From assembly GCA_044356825.1 (NCBI GenBank), contig JBIKVM010000063.1, positions 1 to 13,331 on the forward strand: a stretch of 13,331 nucleotides of DNA, written 5' to 3'. This DNA comes from JAUREX01 sp044356825. GTDB lineage: Bacteria; Pseudomonadota; Alphaproteobacteria; Rhodobacterales; Rhodobacteraceae. This document shows, in pieces, positions 7,382 through 13,167 of the stretch. The notes under the pieces were generated by a model, which worked only from the letters and a program-made list of their open reading frames with translations, made no database searches and had not been told where the DNA came from. Position 1 is the stretch's first letter. Each line of letters begins with the position of its first letter. A program made the position numbers and the translations under genes.

Positions 7382-7410
7382 TTGCAATGCTGCGGCGCAG
7401 CATGTATGTG
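7382..7410 (+). promoter_or_regulatory. candidate phaP promoter
   Basis: TTGCAA at 7382-7387 and TATGTG at 7405-7410 are separated by 17 bases, the ideal sigma-70 spacing. The matches to consensus are moderate (four and three of six). The second PhaR palindrome occupies the spacer almost exactly, so a bound repressor would directly exclude RNA polymerase. The leader to the phaP ATG would be about 40-45 bases. Confidence 0.5.
7387..7403. promoter_or_regulatory. PhaR operator candidate 2
   Basis: ATGCTGCGGCGCAGCAT is an inverted repeat with eight matched bases on each side of the centre at 7395; the core is CTGC-GGC-GCAG. Its centre is 29 bases from that of operator 1, a little under three helical turns, so the sites face nearly but not exactly the same side of the helix. 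It covers the spacer of the candidate phaP promoter. Confidence 0.8.
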
Positions 7411-7460
7411 CGTGTCATGATGCCCGAGGGCCAAGGCCCACACCCCCTGAGGAGACCGCC

Positions 7461-7904
7461 ATGAACAAGCCGACCGACATGACCAAGATGATGCAGGACA
7501 TGATGCAGATGTTCCCCTTCGACACGAATGCGATGCAGGACGCGTTCCGCTCGCAGGCGCAGCTGGGCGAGAAGATGACGCGCGTTGCCCTCGACGCGGC
7601 CGAGAAGTCGACCGACATCACCGCCAAGTGGGCCCGCGACACGCTGGCCCGCGTCGGCGAGATGAGCCGCGCCAAGGCTGAGCCCGCCGACATCTCGAAG
7701 GCCGCGACCGATTTCGCGACCGCCGCCGCCGAGCTTGCCGCCGAGAACATGGCCGCCTTCGCCGAAGTCGCGAAGAAGGTGCAGATGGAGACGGTCGAAC
7801 TCATGCTCGCCGCCGGCAAGGATTTCTCCGAGGATGCGACCGCGGCCGTCAAGAAGGCCTCAGCCGACGTCGCGGGCGTCGCCAAGAAAGCCGCCGCGAA
7901 GTGA
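7461..7904 (+). CDS. phaP: phasin PhaP, PHA granule-coating protein
   Basis: Phasins are small amphipathic proteins that cover PHA granules and set granule number and size. The product is 147 residues and rich in Ala, Lys, Glu and Met. It opens with a Met-rich stretch (MTKMMQDMMQMFPF, 7-20), continues as a long helix with heptad-like hydrophobic spacing through about residue 125, and ends in an Ala/Lys tail (KKASADVAGVAKKAAAK) like the PAKKA-type tails of many phasins. It has no cysteine and no signal peptide. GAGGAG at 7449-7454, six bases before the ATG, is far stronger than the phaC ribosome site, in keeping with an abundant protein. Two PhaR palindromes and a candidate promoter lie upstream, and a perfect terminator lies downstream. 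Confidence 0.93.
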   Translation: MNKPTDMTKMMQDMMQMFPFDTNAMQDAFRSQAQLGEKMTRVALDAAEKSTDITAKWARDTLARVGEMSRAKAEPADISKAATDFATAAAELAAENMAAFAEVAKKVQMETVELMLAAGKDFSEDATAAVKKASADVAGVAKKAAAK

Positions 7905-7950
7905 TCGGGCGCCGGGCGCCCCCCCTCCCCGGGTAGCGCGCGGCACCCGC

Positions 7951-7979
7951 AAGGGCGGACCCCCAGGGTCCGCCCTTTT
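7951..7979 (+). terminator. rho-independent terminator after phaP
   Basis: AAGGGCGGACCC at 7951-7962 pairs perfectly with GGGTCCGCCCTT at 7966-7977 around a CCA loop, giving a 12-bp stem, followed by T residues to 7979. It should end the phaP transcript 47 bases after the stop and separate it from phaR. Confidence 0.88.
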
Positions 7980-7992
7980 GCTTTGCCGCAGC
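7980..7992. promoter_or_regulatory. degenerate PhaR-like half palindrome upstream of phaR
   Basis: GCTTTGCCGCAGC matches the core of the phaP operators at 10 of 13 positions. The right arm GCAGC is intact and the left arm is degraded (CTTT for CTGC). It lies about 25 bases before the candidate phaR promoter. Autorepression of phaR through a weaker site is plausible, as reported for relatives, but the GC-rich local sequence makes chance matches likely. Confidence 0.35.
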
Positions 7993-8017
7993 GCCGCGGC
8001 AGCCCCGCAGAAAACGG

Positions 8018-8046
8018 TTTCCACGGCCGCCCGCCTCGTCTAGGCT
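8018..8046 (+). promoter_or_regulatory. candidate phaR promoter
   Basis: TTTCCA at 8018-8023 and TAGGCT at 8041-8046 are separated by 17 bases, downstream of the phaP terminator and 30 bases before the phaR ATG. Matches to the sigma-70 consensus are four and three of six. A promoter is needed here because of the strong upstream terminator. Confidence 0.4.
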
Positions 8047-8075
8047 GATCGCGTCACGGGGTCGGAGGCAGGACC

Positions 8076-8642
8076 ATGGCAGAACCGGCGGAAAAGCCGC
8101 TTCTCATCAAGCGATACGCGAGCCGGCGGCTCTACAACACCGAGACGAGCGATTATGTCACGCTCGAGGATATCGCGGGCTTCATACGGGCGGGGCGCGA
8201 TGTCGAGATCATCGACCTCAAGTCGGGCGAGAACCTGACGCGGCAATATCTCCTCCAGATCATCGCCGAACACGAAAGCAAGGGCGAGAGCGTCCTGCCG
8301 GTCAACGTCCTGACCGACCTCGTGCGCAGCTATACGACCGGGATGAACAGCATGGTGCCGCAGTTCCTCGCCCAGGCCTTCGAGACGATGCGCACCCAGC
8401 AGGAGCGTCTGGTCGAGAATCTCTCGGCCTTCGGCGGCCCGATGGCGGGCGTGCCCGGCTTCGAGGCGATGCAGCGCCAGCAGGAGGCCTTCATGAAGGC
8501 GATGATGGGAGCCTTCGTGCCGCCCGCCGCTGCTGCAAAGCCCACGCCCGACAGCCCGGCTGCGCCAGGCGGACCCGCGGACGAGCTGGCCCAGATCAAG
8601 GCACAGCTGGCCGAACTGCAATCGCGCCTCGCGCGCTTCTGA
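8076..8642 (+). CDS. phaR: PHB synthesis repressor PhaR
   Basis: PhaR represses phasin (and often its own) transcription and leaves DNA when it binds nascent PHB, coupling phasin supply to polymer. The product is 188 residues. Residues 8-68 form the PHB/PHA accumulation regulator DNA-binding domain, with KRYASRRLYNTETSDYVTLEDIA as its hallmark. Residues about 70-145 match the PHB-binding accumulation region (VLPVNVLTDLVRSYTTGMNSMVPQFL and the Met/Gln-rich stretch after it). A Pro/Ala linker (149-166) leads to a C-terminal helix, DELAQIKAQLAELQSRLARF, with heptad character suited to oligomerisation. GGAGG at 8064-8068 precedes the ATG by seven bases. Candidate target sites are at 7358-7374 and 7387-7403. 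The gene converges on the PaaG-like gene with only three bases between stops. Confidence 0.96.
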   Translation: MAEPAEKPLLIKRYASRRLYNTETSDYVTLEDIAGFIRAGRDVEIIDLKSGENLTRQYLLQIIAEHESKGESVLPVNVLTDLVRSYTTGMNSMVPQFLAQAFETMRTQQERLVENLSAFGGPMAGVPGFEAMQRQQEAFMKAMMGAFVPPAAAAKPTPDSPAAPGGPADELAQIKAQLAELQSRLARF

Positions 8643-8645
8643 AGG

Positions 8646-9431
8646 TCAGCGCCCCTCGAACTGCGGCGGGCGCTTTTCGGCGAAGGCGCGCACCCCCTCG
8701 GCAAAGTCGCGCGTGCGCCCGCAGTGCCCCTGCAATACGGCCTCGAGCGCGAGTTGGGCATCCAGCGTGTTCGTCGCCGCCGCAGCCATCGCCTGCTTGA
8801 CGGCCGCATAGGCAACCGTAGGCCCTTGTGCGAGGGCTATGGCACGGTCGCGCCAGTGGGCATCGAATGAGGTCTCGGGCACGGCTTCCCAGATCAGGCC
8901 CCAATCGGCCGCCTGCCGCGCGCCGATCTTGTCGGCAAACAGCGCCATGCCCATGGCCCGCGCCATACCGACTTGTCGCGGCAACCGCCACGTGCCCCCC
9001 GCATCGGGCATGAGGCCGATGCGCGTGAAGGCCTGCACGAAGGATGCCGCCTCGGAGGCGATGACGACATCGGCCGCCAGCGCCAGATTGGCCCCTGCCC
9101 CGGCCGCGACCCCGTTCACCGCCGCGATCACCGGCTGTCGAAGCGCCCCGAGTGCCGCCAGCATCGGCTCATACTCATCCCGCAGCGTCGCCTCGAGGTC
9201 GAGCCCCGCGCCCGCCTGTGCATCGCCAAGATCCTGACCCGAACAGAAGGCCCGACCGGCCCCGGTCAGGACCACCGTCCGCGCCCCCGAAGCGGACTGC
9301 CCGAGCGCGCGCAGCACGTGGATGAGTTCGGCGCGCATCCGCGCGTTCAGCGCGTTCATCACCTCGGGCCGGTTCAGCGTCACGACGGCGACGGCGTCGT
9401 GCAGATCTAGGCGGATCGTCCGATAATCCAA
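8646..9431 (-). CDS. paaG: PaaG-like enoyl-CoA isomerase/hydratase (TTG start)
   Basis: The product is 261 residues of the crotonase fold. Visible signatures are VTLNRPEVMNALN (17-29), LTGAGRAFCSGQDL (55-68) for CoA binding, the oxyanion segment VNGVAAGAGANLALAADVV (105-123) and GLMPDAGGTWRLPR (139-152) with Asp143. The Asp143 position, the SGQDL loop and the ending EGVRAFAEKRPPQF closely match PaaG, the 2-(1,2-epoxy-1,2-dihydrophenyl)acetyl-CoA isomerase of phenylacetate catabolism, which also acts as a delta3-delta2 enoyl-CoA isomerase. No other paa gene is nearby, so a general acyl-CoA role is equally possible. The start is a TTG at 9429-9431 with GGAGG seven bases before it; no ATG or GTG fits without deep overlap with ccmH. 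It follows ccmH by 20 bases and is probably cotranscribed. Confidence 0.88.
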   Translation of the reverse strand: MDYRTIRLDLHDAVAVVTLNRPEVMNALNARMRAELIHVLRALGQSASGARTVVLTGAGRAFCSGQDLGDAQAGAGLDLEATLRDEYEPMLAALGALRQPVIAAVNGVAAGAGANLALAADVVIASEAASFVQAFTRIGLMPDAGGTWRLPRQVGMARAMGMALFADKIGARQAADWGLIWEAVPETSFDAHWRDRAIALAQGPTVAYAAVKQAMAAAATNTLDAQLALEAVLQGHCGRTRDFAEGVRAFAEKRPPQFEGR

Positions 9432-9438
9432 GGCGCGT

Positions 9439-9443
9439 CCTCC
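9439..9443 (-). promoter_or_regulatory. ribosome binding site supporting the TTG start
   Basis: On the minus strand this is GGAGG, seven bases before the TTG at 9431. It lies in the 20-base gap after the ccmH stop and is the main evidence for the non-ATG start of the PaaG-like gene. Confidence 0.75.
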
Positions 9444-9451
9444 GGCCGGGG

Positions 9452-9904
9452 TCAGTCCTTCAGCAGCTCGCGCAGGCGTTCCTCTTCGTCGGGACTGAGG
9501 CCCGCGGGCGCTACGGCGCGCGCGCGCCGGCGCAGATAGGCAGCGGCAATCCCTCCCGCGATGAGCAGCATCGCCGGCCCCGCCAGCCACAGCAGCAGGT
9601 TCGCCCCCCCGAGCGTCGGGCGCAACAGCACATATTCGCCGTAGCGGTCGACGACGAAGGCCACCACCTCGGCGTCGCTGTCGCCCGCGACCAGCCGCTC
9701 GCGCACCAGCAGCCGCAGGTCGCGCGCGAGGCCCGCGTTCGATTCGTCGATCGATTCGTTGCGGCACACGAGGCAGCGCAGCCCCGCCGAGATGCCGCGC
9801 GCGCGTTCTTCGAGTGCCGGGTCGGGCAGCACCTCGTCGGGTTGCACCGCATGCGCGGGCGCCGACCAGAGCGCGAGCGCCACGCAGAGGGCGCGAAGGA
9901 TCAT
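9452..9904 (-). CDS. ccmH: cytochrome c maturation protein CcmH (CycL-type)
   Basis: CcmH is the periplasmic thioredox component that reduces apocytochrome c haem-binding cysteines and presents them to the CcmF ligase. The product is 150 residues. Residues 1-19 form a signal peptide ending SAPAHA. The hallmark LRCLVCRNESI lies at 42-52 with Cys44 and Cys47, where many relatives have CQNQSI. The three-helix domain runs to about 100, and one membrane helix follows at 103-124, then a basic tail and an acidic end (LSPDEEERLRELLKD). The length fits the short CycL form without the TPR domain of E. coli CcmH; a separate CcmI would supply that. The ATG overlaps the ccmF stop as ATGA. No strong ribosome site is seen, so coupling to ccmF is likely. 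Confidence 0.95.
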   Translation of the reverse strand: MILRALCVALALWSAPAHAVQPDEVLPDPALEERARGISAGLRCLVCRNESIDESNAGLARDLRLLVRERLVAGDSDAEVVAFVVDRYGEYVLLRPTLGGANLLLWLAGPAMLLIAGGIAAAYLRRRARAVAPAGLSPDEEERLRELLKD

Positions 9905-11871
9905 TCGGCCGGCACCCCGGCGGGCGCCGTCCGCCGCGCCCCCGCCGCGATCCGATAGCGCCGGTCCGACAGGCTCAGAAGCCCGCCCAGCGCCATCAGC
10001 GCACACCCCGCCCAGAGCCAGTTGGCGAAGGGTTTGACATAGCTGCGCACCGCCCAGCCGCCGTCCGATTGCGCGTCGCCCAGCACCAGATAGACGTCGC
10101 GCCAGAGGCCATAGTCGATGCCCGCCTCGGTCGTGGGCATGCCGGCGGCCGGATAGATCCGCTTTTCGGGCCTGAGCACGAAGCTCCGCCCGTTCTCGGT
10201 CACCTCGAAGACGCCCTGCGTCGCCAGATAGTTCGGCCCCTCGACCTCGCGCACCTCGATCAGGCGCACCTCGCGCCCGGCAAGATCGAACCCCTCGCCC
10301 GCCTGCAGCACGCGGATGTCCTCGCGCTGCCAGGCCATCATCGCCGAGACGGCAAAGATCGTGACGCCAAGCCCGCCATGCGCCACCGCCTTGCCCCAGT
10401 CGGCGCGCGGCAGCCGCGCGATGCGCCGCAGCCGCAGCCCGACCCCCTCGTGCCCGCCGCGCGCCCAGATGTCGGCGCCCGCCCCCGCCACGACCCAGAG
10501 CCCCAGCGCCGCGCCGATGGGGCCGAGCGCGCTCTGCCCCGTCTGCATGGCCCAGGCGAGCGCGCCCGCCGCCAGCGCGAGCAGCGCCGGCACCCGCAGC
10601 GCGCGCAACCCGCGCCCCGCGTCGGCGCGCTTCCACGCCAGCATCGCCCCGAAGGGCAAGAGCACCGCGATGGCGACCACGAAGGGCGTGAAGGCCGCGT
10701 TGAAGAAGGGAGGACCGACCGACAGCTTGCGCCCGGCCAGCAGCTCGGCCACGAGCGGCCAGATCGTGCCGACGAAGACGACGAAGCACGACACCGACAA
10801 CAGCACGTTGTTGGCGACGATCCCCGCCTCGCGGCTGAGCGTGCCGAACACGCCGCGCGCCTCCATCACGCCCGCCCGCAGCGCATAGAGCATGAGCGCG
10901 CCGCCGGTGAAGAACGCGAGGATGAGCAGGATGAAGACGCCCCGGTCGGGATCGTTGGCGAAGGCGTGCACGCTCGTGATGATGCCCGAGCGCACGATGA
11001 AGGTGCCGATGAGCGAGAAGCCGAAGGCGAGGATCGCGAGCAGGATCGTCCACGACTTCAGCGCCTCGCGCTTTTCGACCACGATCGCGGAATGGAGGAG
11101 TGCGGCGGCGATCAGCCAGGGCATGAACGAGGCGTTCTCGACCGGATCCCAGAACCAGAACCCGCCCCAGCCCAGTTCGTAATAGGCCCACCAGGAGCCG
11201 AGCGCGATCCCGATCGTGAGGAACACCCAGGCCGCCAGCGTCCACGGCCGCACCCAGCGCCCCCAGGCGGCATCGACCCGCCCCTCGAGCAAGGCCGCGA
11301 CGGCGAAGGAATAGGCCATCGAGAGGCCGACATAGCCGAGATAGAGGAAGGGCGGATGGAAGGCGAGGCCGGGATCCTGCAAGAGCGGGTTCAGATCCTG
11401 CCCGTCGAACGGCGGCACCTCGAGCCGCAGAAAGGGGTTCGAGGTCAAGAGCATGAAGAGCAGGAACGCAACCCCGATCGAGCCCTGCACCGCCAGCACG
11501 CGGGCGCGCAGCGTATCGGGCAGATTGCCCCCGAACCACGCCGCCGATGCCCCGAACAGCGCGAGGATCAGCGTCCAGAGCAGCAGCGACCCCTCATGAT
11601 TGCCCCACACGCCCGAGATCTTGTAGATGAGCGGCTTCAGCGTGTGCGAGTTCGACACGACCAGCGCGACCGAGAAATCCGAGGTCACGAAGGCCCAGGT
11701 CAGCGCCGCGAAGGCAAACCCCAAGAGCAGCAGTTGCGTGACCGCGAGCGGCTCGGCCGCCGCCATCCACGCCCCCCGCCGCTGCGCCGCCCCGATGAGC
11801 GGGACGGCCGTCTGCAAGAGCGCGACGACAAGCGCAAGGATCAGGGCGAAGTGGCCGAGTTCTACGATCAT
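9901..11871 (-). CDS. ccmF: haem lyase CcmF of cytochrome c maturation system I
   Basis: CcmF is a polytopic inner-membrane protein that attaches haem from holo-CcmE to apocytochrome c. The product is 656 residues, the usual length, with roughly 14-15 hydrophobic helices. Family marks in order are NHEGSLLLWTLIL (91-103), NPLLQDPGLAFHPPFLYLGY (161-180) with His172, the haem-handling WWD segment ELGWGGFWFWDPVENASFMPW (232-252), His260 in ALLHSAIV, SVHAFANDP (300-308) with His302, and a late periplasmic region with RLIEVREVEGPNYLATQG and PEKRIYPAAGMPTTEAGID. The start MIVELGHFALILAL is canonical. No Shine-Dalgarno precedes it, and a TATAAA box ends six bases before the ATG. ccmH overlaps its end. 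ccmE, often found just upstream in relatives, is not there; a holin gene is. Confidence 0.97.
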   Translation of the reverse strand: MIVELGHFALILALVVALLQTAVPLIGAAQRRGAWMAAAEPLAVTQLLLLGFAFAALTWAFVTSDFSVALVVSNSHTLKPLIYKISGVWGNHEGSLLLWTLILALFGASAAWFGGNLPDTLRARVLAVQGSIGVAFLLFMLLTSNPFLRLEVPPFDGQDLNPLLQDPGLAFHPPFLYLGYVGLSMAYSFAVAALLEGRVDAAWGRWVRPWTLAAWVFLTIGIALGSWWAYYELGWGGFWFWDPVENASFMPWLIAAALLHSAIVVEKREALKSWTILLAILAFGFSLIGTFIVRSGIITSVHAFANDPDRGVFILLILAFFTGGALMLYALRAGVMEARGVFGTLSREAGIVANNVLLSVSCFVVFVGTIWPLVAELLAGRKLSVGPPFFNAAFTPFVVAIAVLLPFGAMLAWKRADAGRGLRALRVPALLALAAGALAWAMQTGQSALGPIGAALGLWVVAGAGADIWARGGHEGVGLRLRRIARLPRADWGKAVAHGGLGVTIFAVSAMMAWQREDIRVLQAGEGFDLAGREVRLIEVREVEGPNYLATQGVFEVTENGRSFVLRPEKRIYPAAGMPTTEAGIDYGLWRDVYLVLGDAQSDGGWAVRSYVKPFANWLWAGCALMALGGLLSLSDRRYRIAAGARRTAPAGVPAE

Positions 11872-11877
11872 GCCCGC

Positions 11878-11883
11878 TTTATA
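11878..11883 (-). promoter_or_regulatory. TATAAA box immediately before ccmF
   Basis: On the minus strand this reads TATAAA and is followed by GCGGGC and the ccmF ATG. It is the best -10 match seen in the window (five of six). A -35 partner at 16-18 bases is weak (around TTCCGG). If used, transcription would begin at or very near the ATG, giving a leaderless or near-leaderless message. Confidence 0.35.
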
Positions 11884-11958
11884 GGACGCGCGGGGCGTCG
11901 CCGGAAGGGTCTGCGCCGATGGGTCGCGCGGGCGTGACCGCAGCGACGGTCCGCCCGC

Positions 11959-12471
11959 TCAGGCGCCGCGCCCGCTCCGCCGCCAGTCCTCGAGCGCGGG
12001 ATTGCCGCGCGCGGGCGGGGCGGGCACCGCGGCCTCGGGCGCCGCGGGCGCGGTTTCGGGCCGGGCCGCGATCTGGCGGGCGCGGAAATGATGCGTCTCG
12101 CGCGCGCCGAAATAGAAGGCGACGACCGCCCCCATCAGCCACCACAGCGGCTCGGGCACGCGCCCGAGCGCCTCCATCCGCACGCCGAAGCCCGGCGGAT
12201 CGGCCATCGCATAGGCGAAAAGCCCGATCGAGCCGAAGGCGAGCATCGGCCGCGGCAGGCGATTGAGCCCGTTCACGAGCCCATCGAACCACCCCCGCGG
12301 CGCGTTGCGGAACTCGGCCGCGTGCTGGGCAAGCGCGGCCGATTGCGCCTCGGCCGACAGCTCGAGGCTGCGGGTGGCGTTGGGGATGAAGACCTCGGCC
12401 ACCCCGCGCGTGGCCTCGGCCAGCGCGCCCACCGCCTGCGGGGCGCCGAAGAGGCGCGAGATCAGGCCCAT
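11959..12471 (-). CDS. GTA-type 3TM holin
   Basis: The product is 170 residues. It starts MGLISRLFGAPQAVGALAEATRGVAEVFIPNATR, an N-terminal pattern I associate with the GTA_holin_3TM family, whose Rhodobacter capsulatus member works in release of the gene transfer agent. Two hydrophobic segments are clear (74-91, PRPMLAFGSIGLFAYAMA; 106-122, PEPLWWLMGAVVAFYFG). The third proposed segment would have to lie in the N-terminal part, which is only mildly hydrophobic here. The C-terminal third is a Pro/Ala-rich, probably disordered tail. Holins form inner-membrane lesions that let the endolysin reach the cell wall. The start overlaps the end of the endolysin gene by 10 bases (12462-12471), indicating an endolysin-holin operon. 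No strong ribosome site precedes the ATG. Confidence 0.82.
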   Translation of the reverse strand: MGLISRLFGAPQAVGALAEATRGVAEVFIPNATRSLELSAEAQSAALAQHAAEFRNAPRGWFDGLVNGLNRLPRPMLAFGSIGLFAYAMADPPGFGVRMEALGRVPEPLWWLMGAVVAFYFGARETHHFRARQIAARPETAPAAPEAAVPAPPARGNPALEDWRRSGRGA

Positions 12472-13073
12472 TGCGACACCCGCGCGCTGTGCTCGGCCTC
12501 GCTGAGGTGGAAGCGGGGCGAGATGAACTCCTCGGCGCGCAGGATCCAGCCGCCCTTGCCGCCGTTGCGGCGGCGGACGAACTTGCGGCTGGCCTTCCGG
12601 GCATCGCCGATGGCGTAGTAATAATCGCGCCGCGCGATGCCGTAGGCGTCGGCGATGTGGTCGGGGGCGGCCGCCGCGGCGGCGGCGGCGTTGGCGGCGG
12701 TCTTGGGCCCGATCAGGCCGTCATCGCCCGTGGGATAGCCCATCTCGGTCAGCAGGCGCTGCAGGATCTTCACCGCATTGGCGCCCGCGTTCACATACAT
12801 GTCGAAGACGCTCGCCTGCAGCACGTGCGGCAGGCGGTCGATCCTCGGCCCGTGGAAATAGTGGCGCACGAAGATCGCGGCCGCGTCATCGACGCTCAGC
12901 ATCTTCAGATCGTCGGCGTCCGCGTCGCCGTCCCCGTCCAGATCGACGCCGAGCCGGCGCAGGGTCGCGAGCGTCACCCCCCGGTTCGTCAACCCTCCGG
13001 GATCGTCCGGATCGTTCACGAGGCCGCCCTCGCGGGCGACGATCTCCAAGGCAATCTCTTCGATGGTCTGCAT
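12462..13073 (-). CDS. holin-associated endolysin, GH108-type N-acetylmuramidase with EF-hand-like loop
   Basis: The product is 203 residues and should cleave the peptidoglycan glycan backbone. The N-terminal domain (1-95) carries the GH108 hallmark REGGLVNDPDDPGGLTNRGVT (14-34), with Glu15 as the probable catalytic acid. Residues 44-56 (DLDGDGDADADDL) form an EF-hand/dockerin-like calcium loop with acidic residues at loop positions 1, 3, 5, 9 and 12 and Gly at 6. The C-terminal half resembles the peptidoglycan-binding domain of the family (GDDGLIGPKTAANA at 116-129), with eight alanines at 129-136. There is no signal peptide or SAR helix, so export depends on the downstream holin. I start at 13073 (MQTIEEIALE), with GGGGGC upstream; an ATG at 13088 would add five residues but lacks a ribosome site. 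In R. capsulatus the equivalent pair lies outside the main GTA cluster. Confidence 0.88.
   Translation of the reverse strand: MQTIEEIALEIVAREGGLVNDPDDPGGLTNRGVTLATLRRLGVDLDGDGDADADDLKMLSVDDAAAIFVRHYFHGPRIDRLPHVLQASVFDMYVNAGANAVKILQRLLTEMGYPTGDDGLIGPKTAANAAAAAAAAPDHIADAYGIARRDYYYAIGDARKASRKFVRRRNGGKGGWILRAEEFISPRFHLSEAEHSARVSQWA
12666..12689 (-). repeat. alanine-codon (GCN) tract in the endolysin
   Basis: Eight consecutive alanine codons (residues 129-136), mostly GCC and GCG, form a low-complexity tract between two parts of the endolysin. It may be a helical linker. Such tracts can change length by slippage in units of three bases without breaking the frame. Confidence 0.7.
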
Positions 13074-13108
13074 GTGCTCTGCCCCCATGTGCCGCGGGCC
13101 AAAATGTC

Positions 13109-13123
13109 TTCATGAAAGGTAAA
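13109..13123 (-). promoter_or_regulatory. CtrA-like motif candidate upstream of the lysis cassette
   Basis: On the minus strand the sequence is TTTACCTTTCATGAA, that is TTTA-N7-TGAA, matching the CtrA full-site consensus TTAA-N7-TTAA at six of eight fixed positions. It lies 36-50 bases before the endolysin ATG in a locally AT-richer patch (about 13098-13130). CtrA influences GTA release in Rhodobacter, which makes the match relevant but not proven. No clear -35/-10 pair was found. Confidence 0.3.
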
Positions 13124-13134
13124 CGAAGGCTGAG

Positions 13135-13160
13135 GGGGGCGCGCGCCGTGCGGCGCCCCC
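13135..13160 (-). terminator. GC-rich hairpin after the cyclophilin gene
   Basis: GGGGGCGC (13135-13142) and GCGCCCCC (13153-13160) form an 8-bp stem with a 10-base loop, eight bases beyond the cyclophilin stop. On the minus strand it is followed by CTCAGCCTTCG and not by a T run. It is at best a weak intrinsic terminator. Confidence 0.4.
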
Positions 13161-13167
13161 GCCGGGA

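Noticed and set aside
6152..7387. A 411-codon open frame antisense to phaC
   Set aside because: Low-complexity Arg/Gly/His composition and no motif; phaC on the other strand has a complete catalytic triad and family length.
9432..9767. Upstream extension of the PaaG-like frame to an ATG at 9767
   Set aside because: It would overlap most of ccmH in another frame and encode Arg/Gly-rich sequence with no crotonase features.
9814..11937. A 707-codon open frame on the plus strand opposite ccmF and the start of ccmH
   Set aside because: It is rich in Arg, Pro, His and Glu with no recognisable domain and lies antisense to clear ccmF/ccmH. High third-position GC produces such shadow frames.
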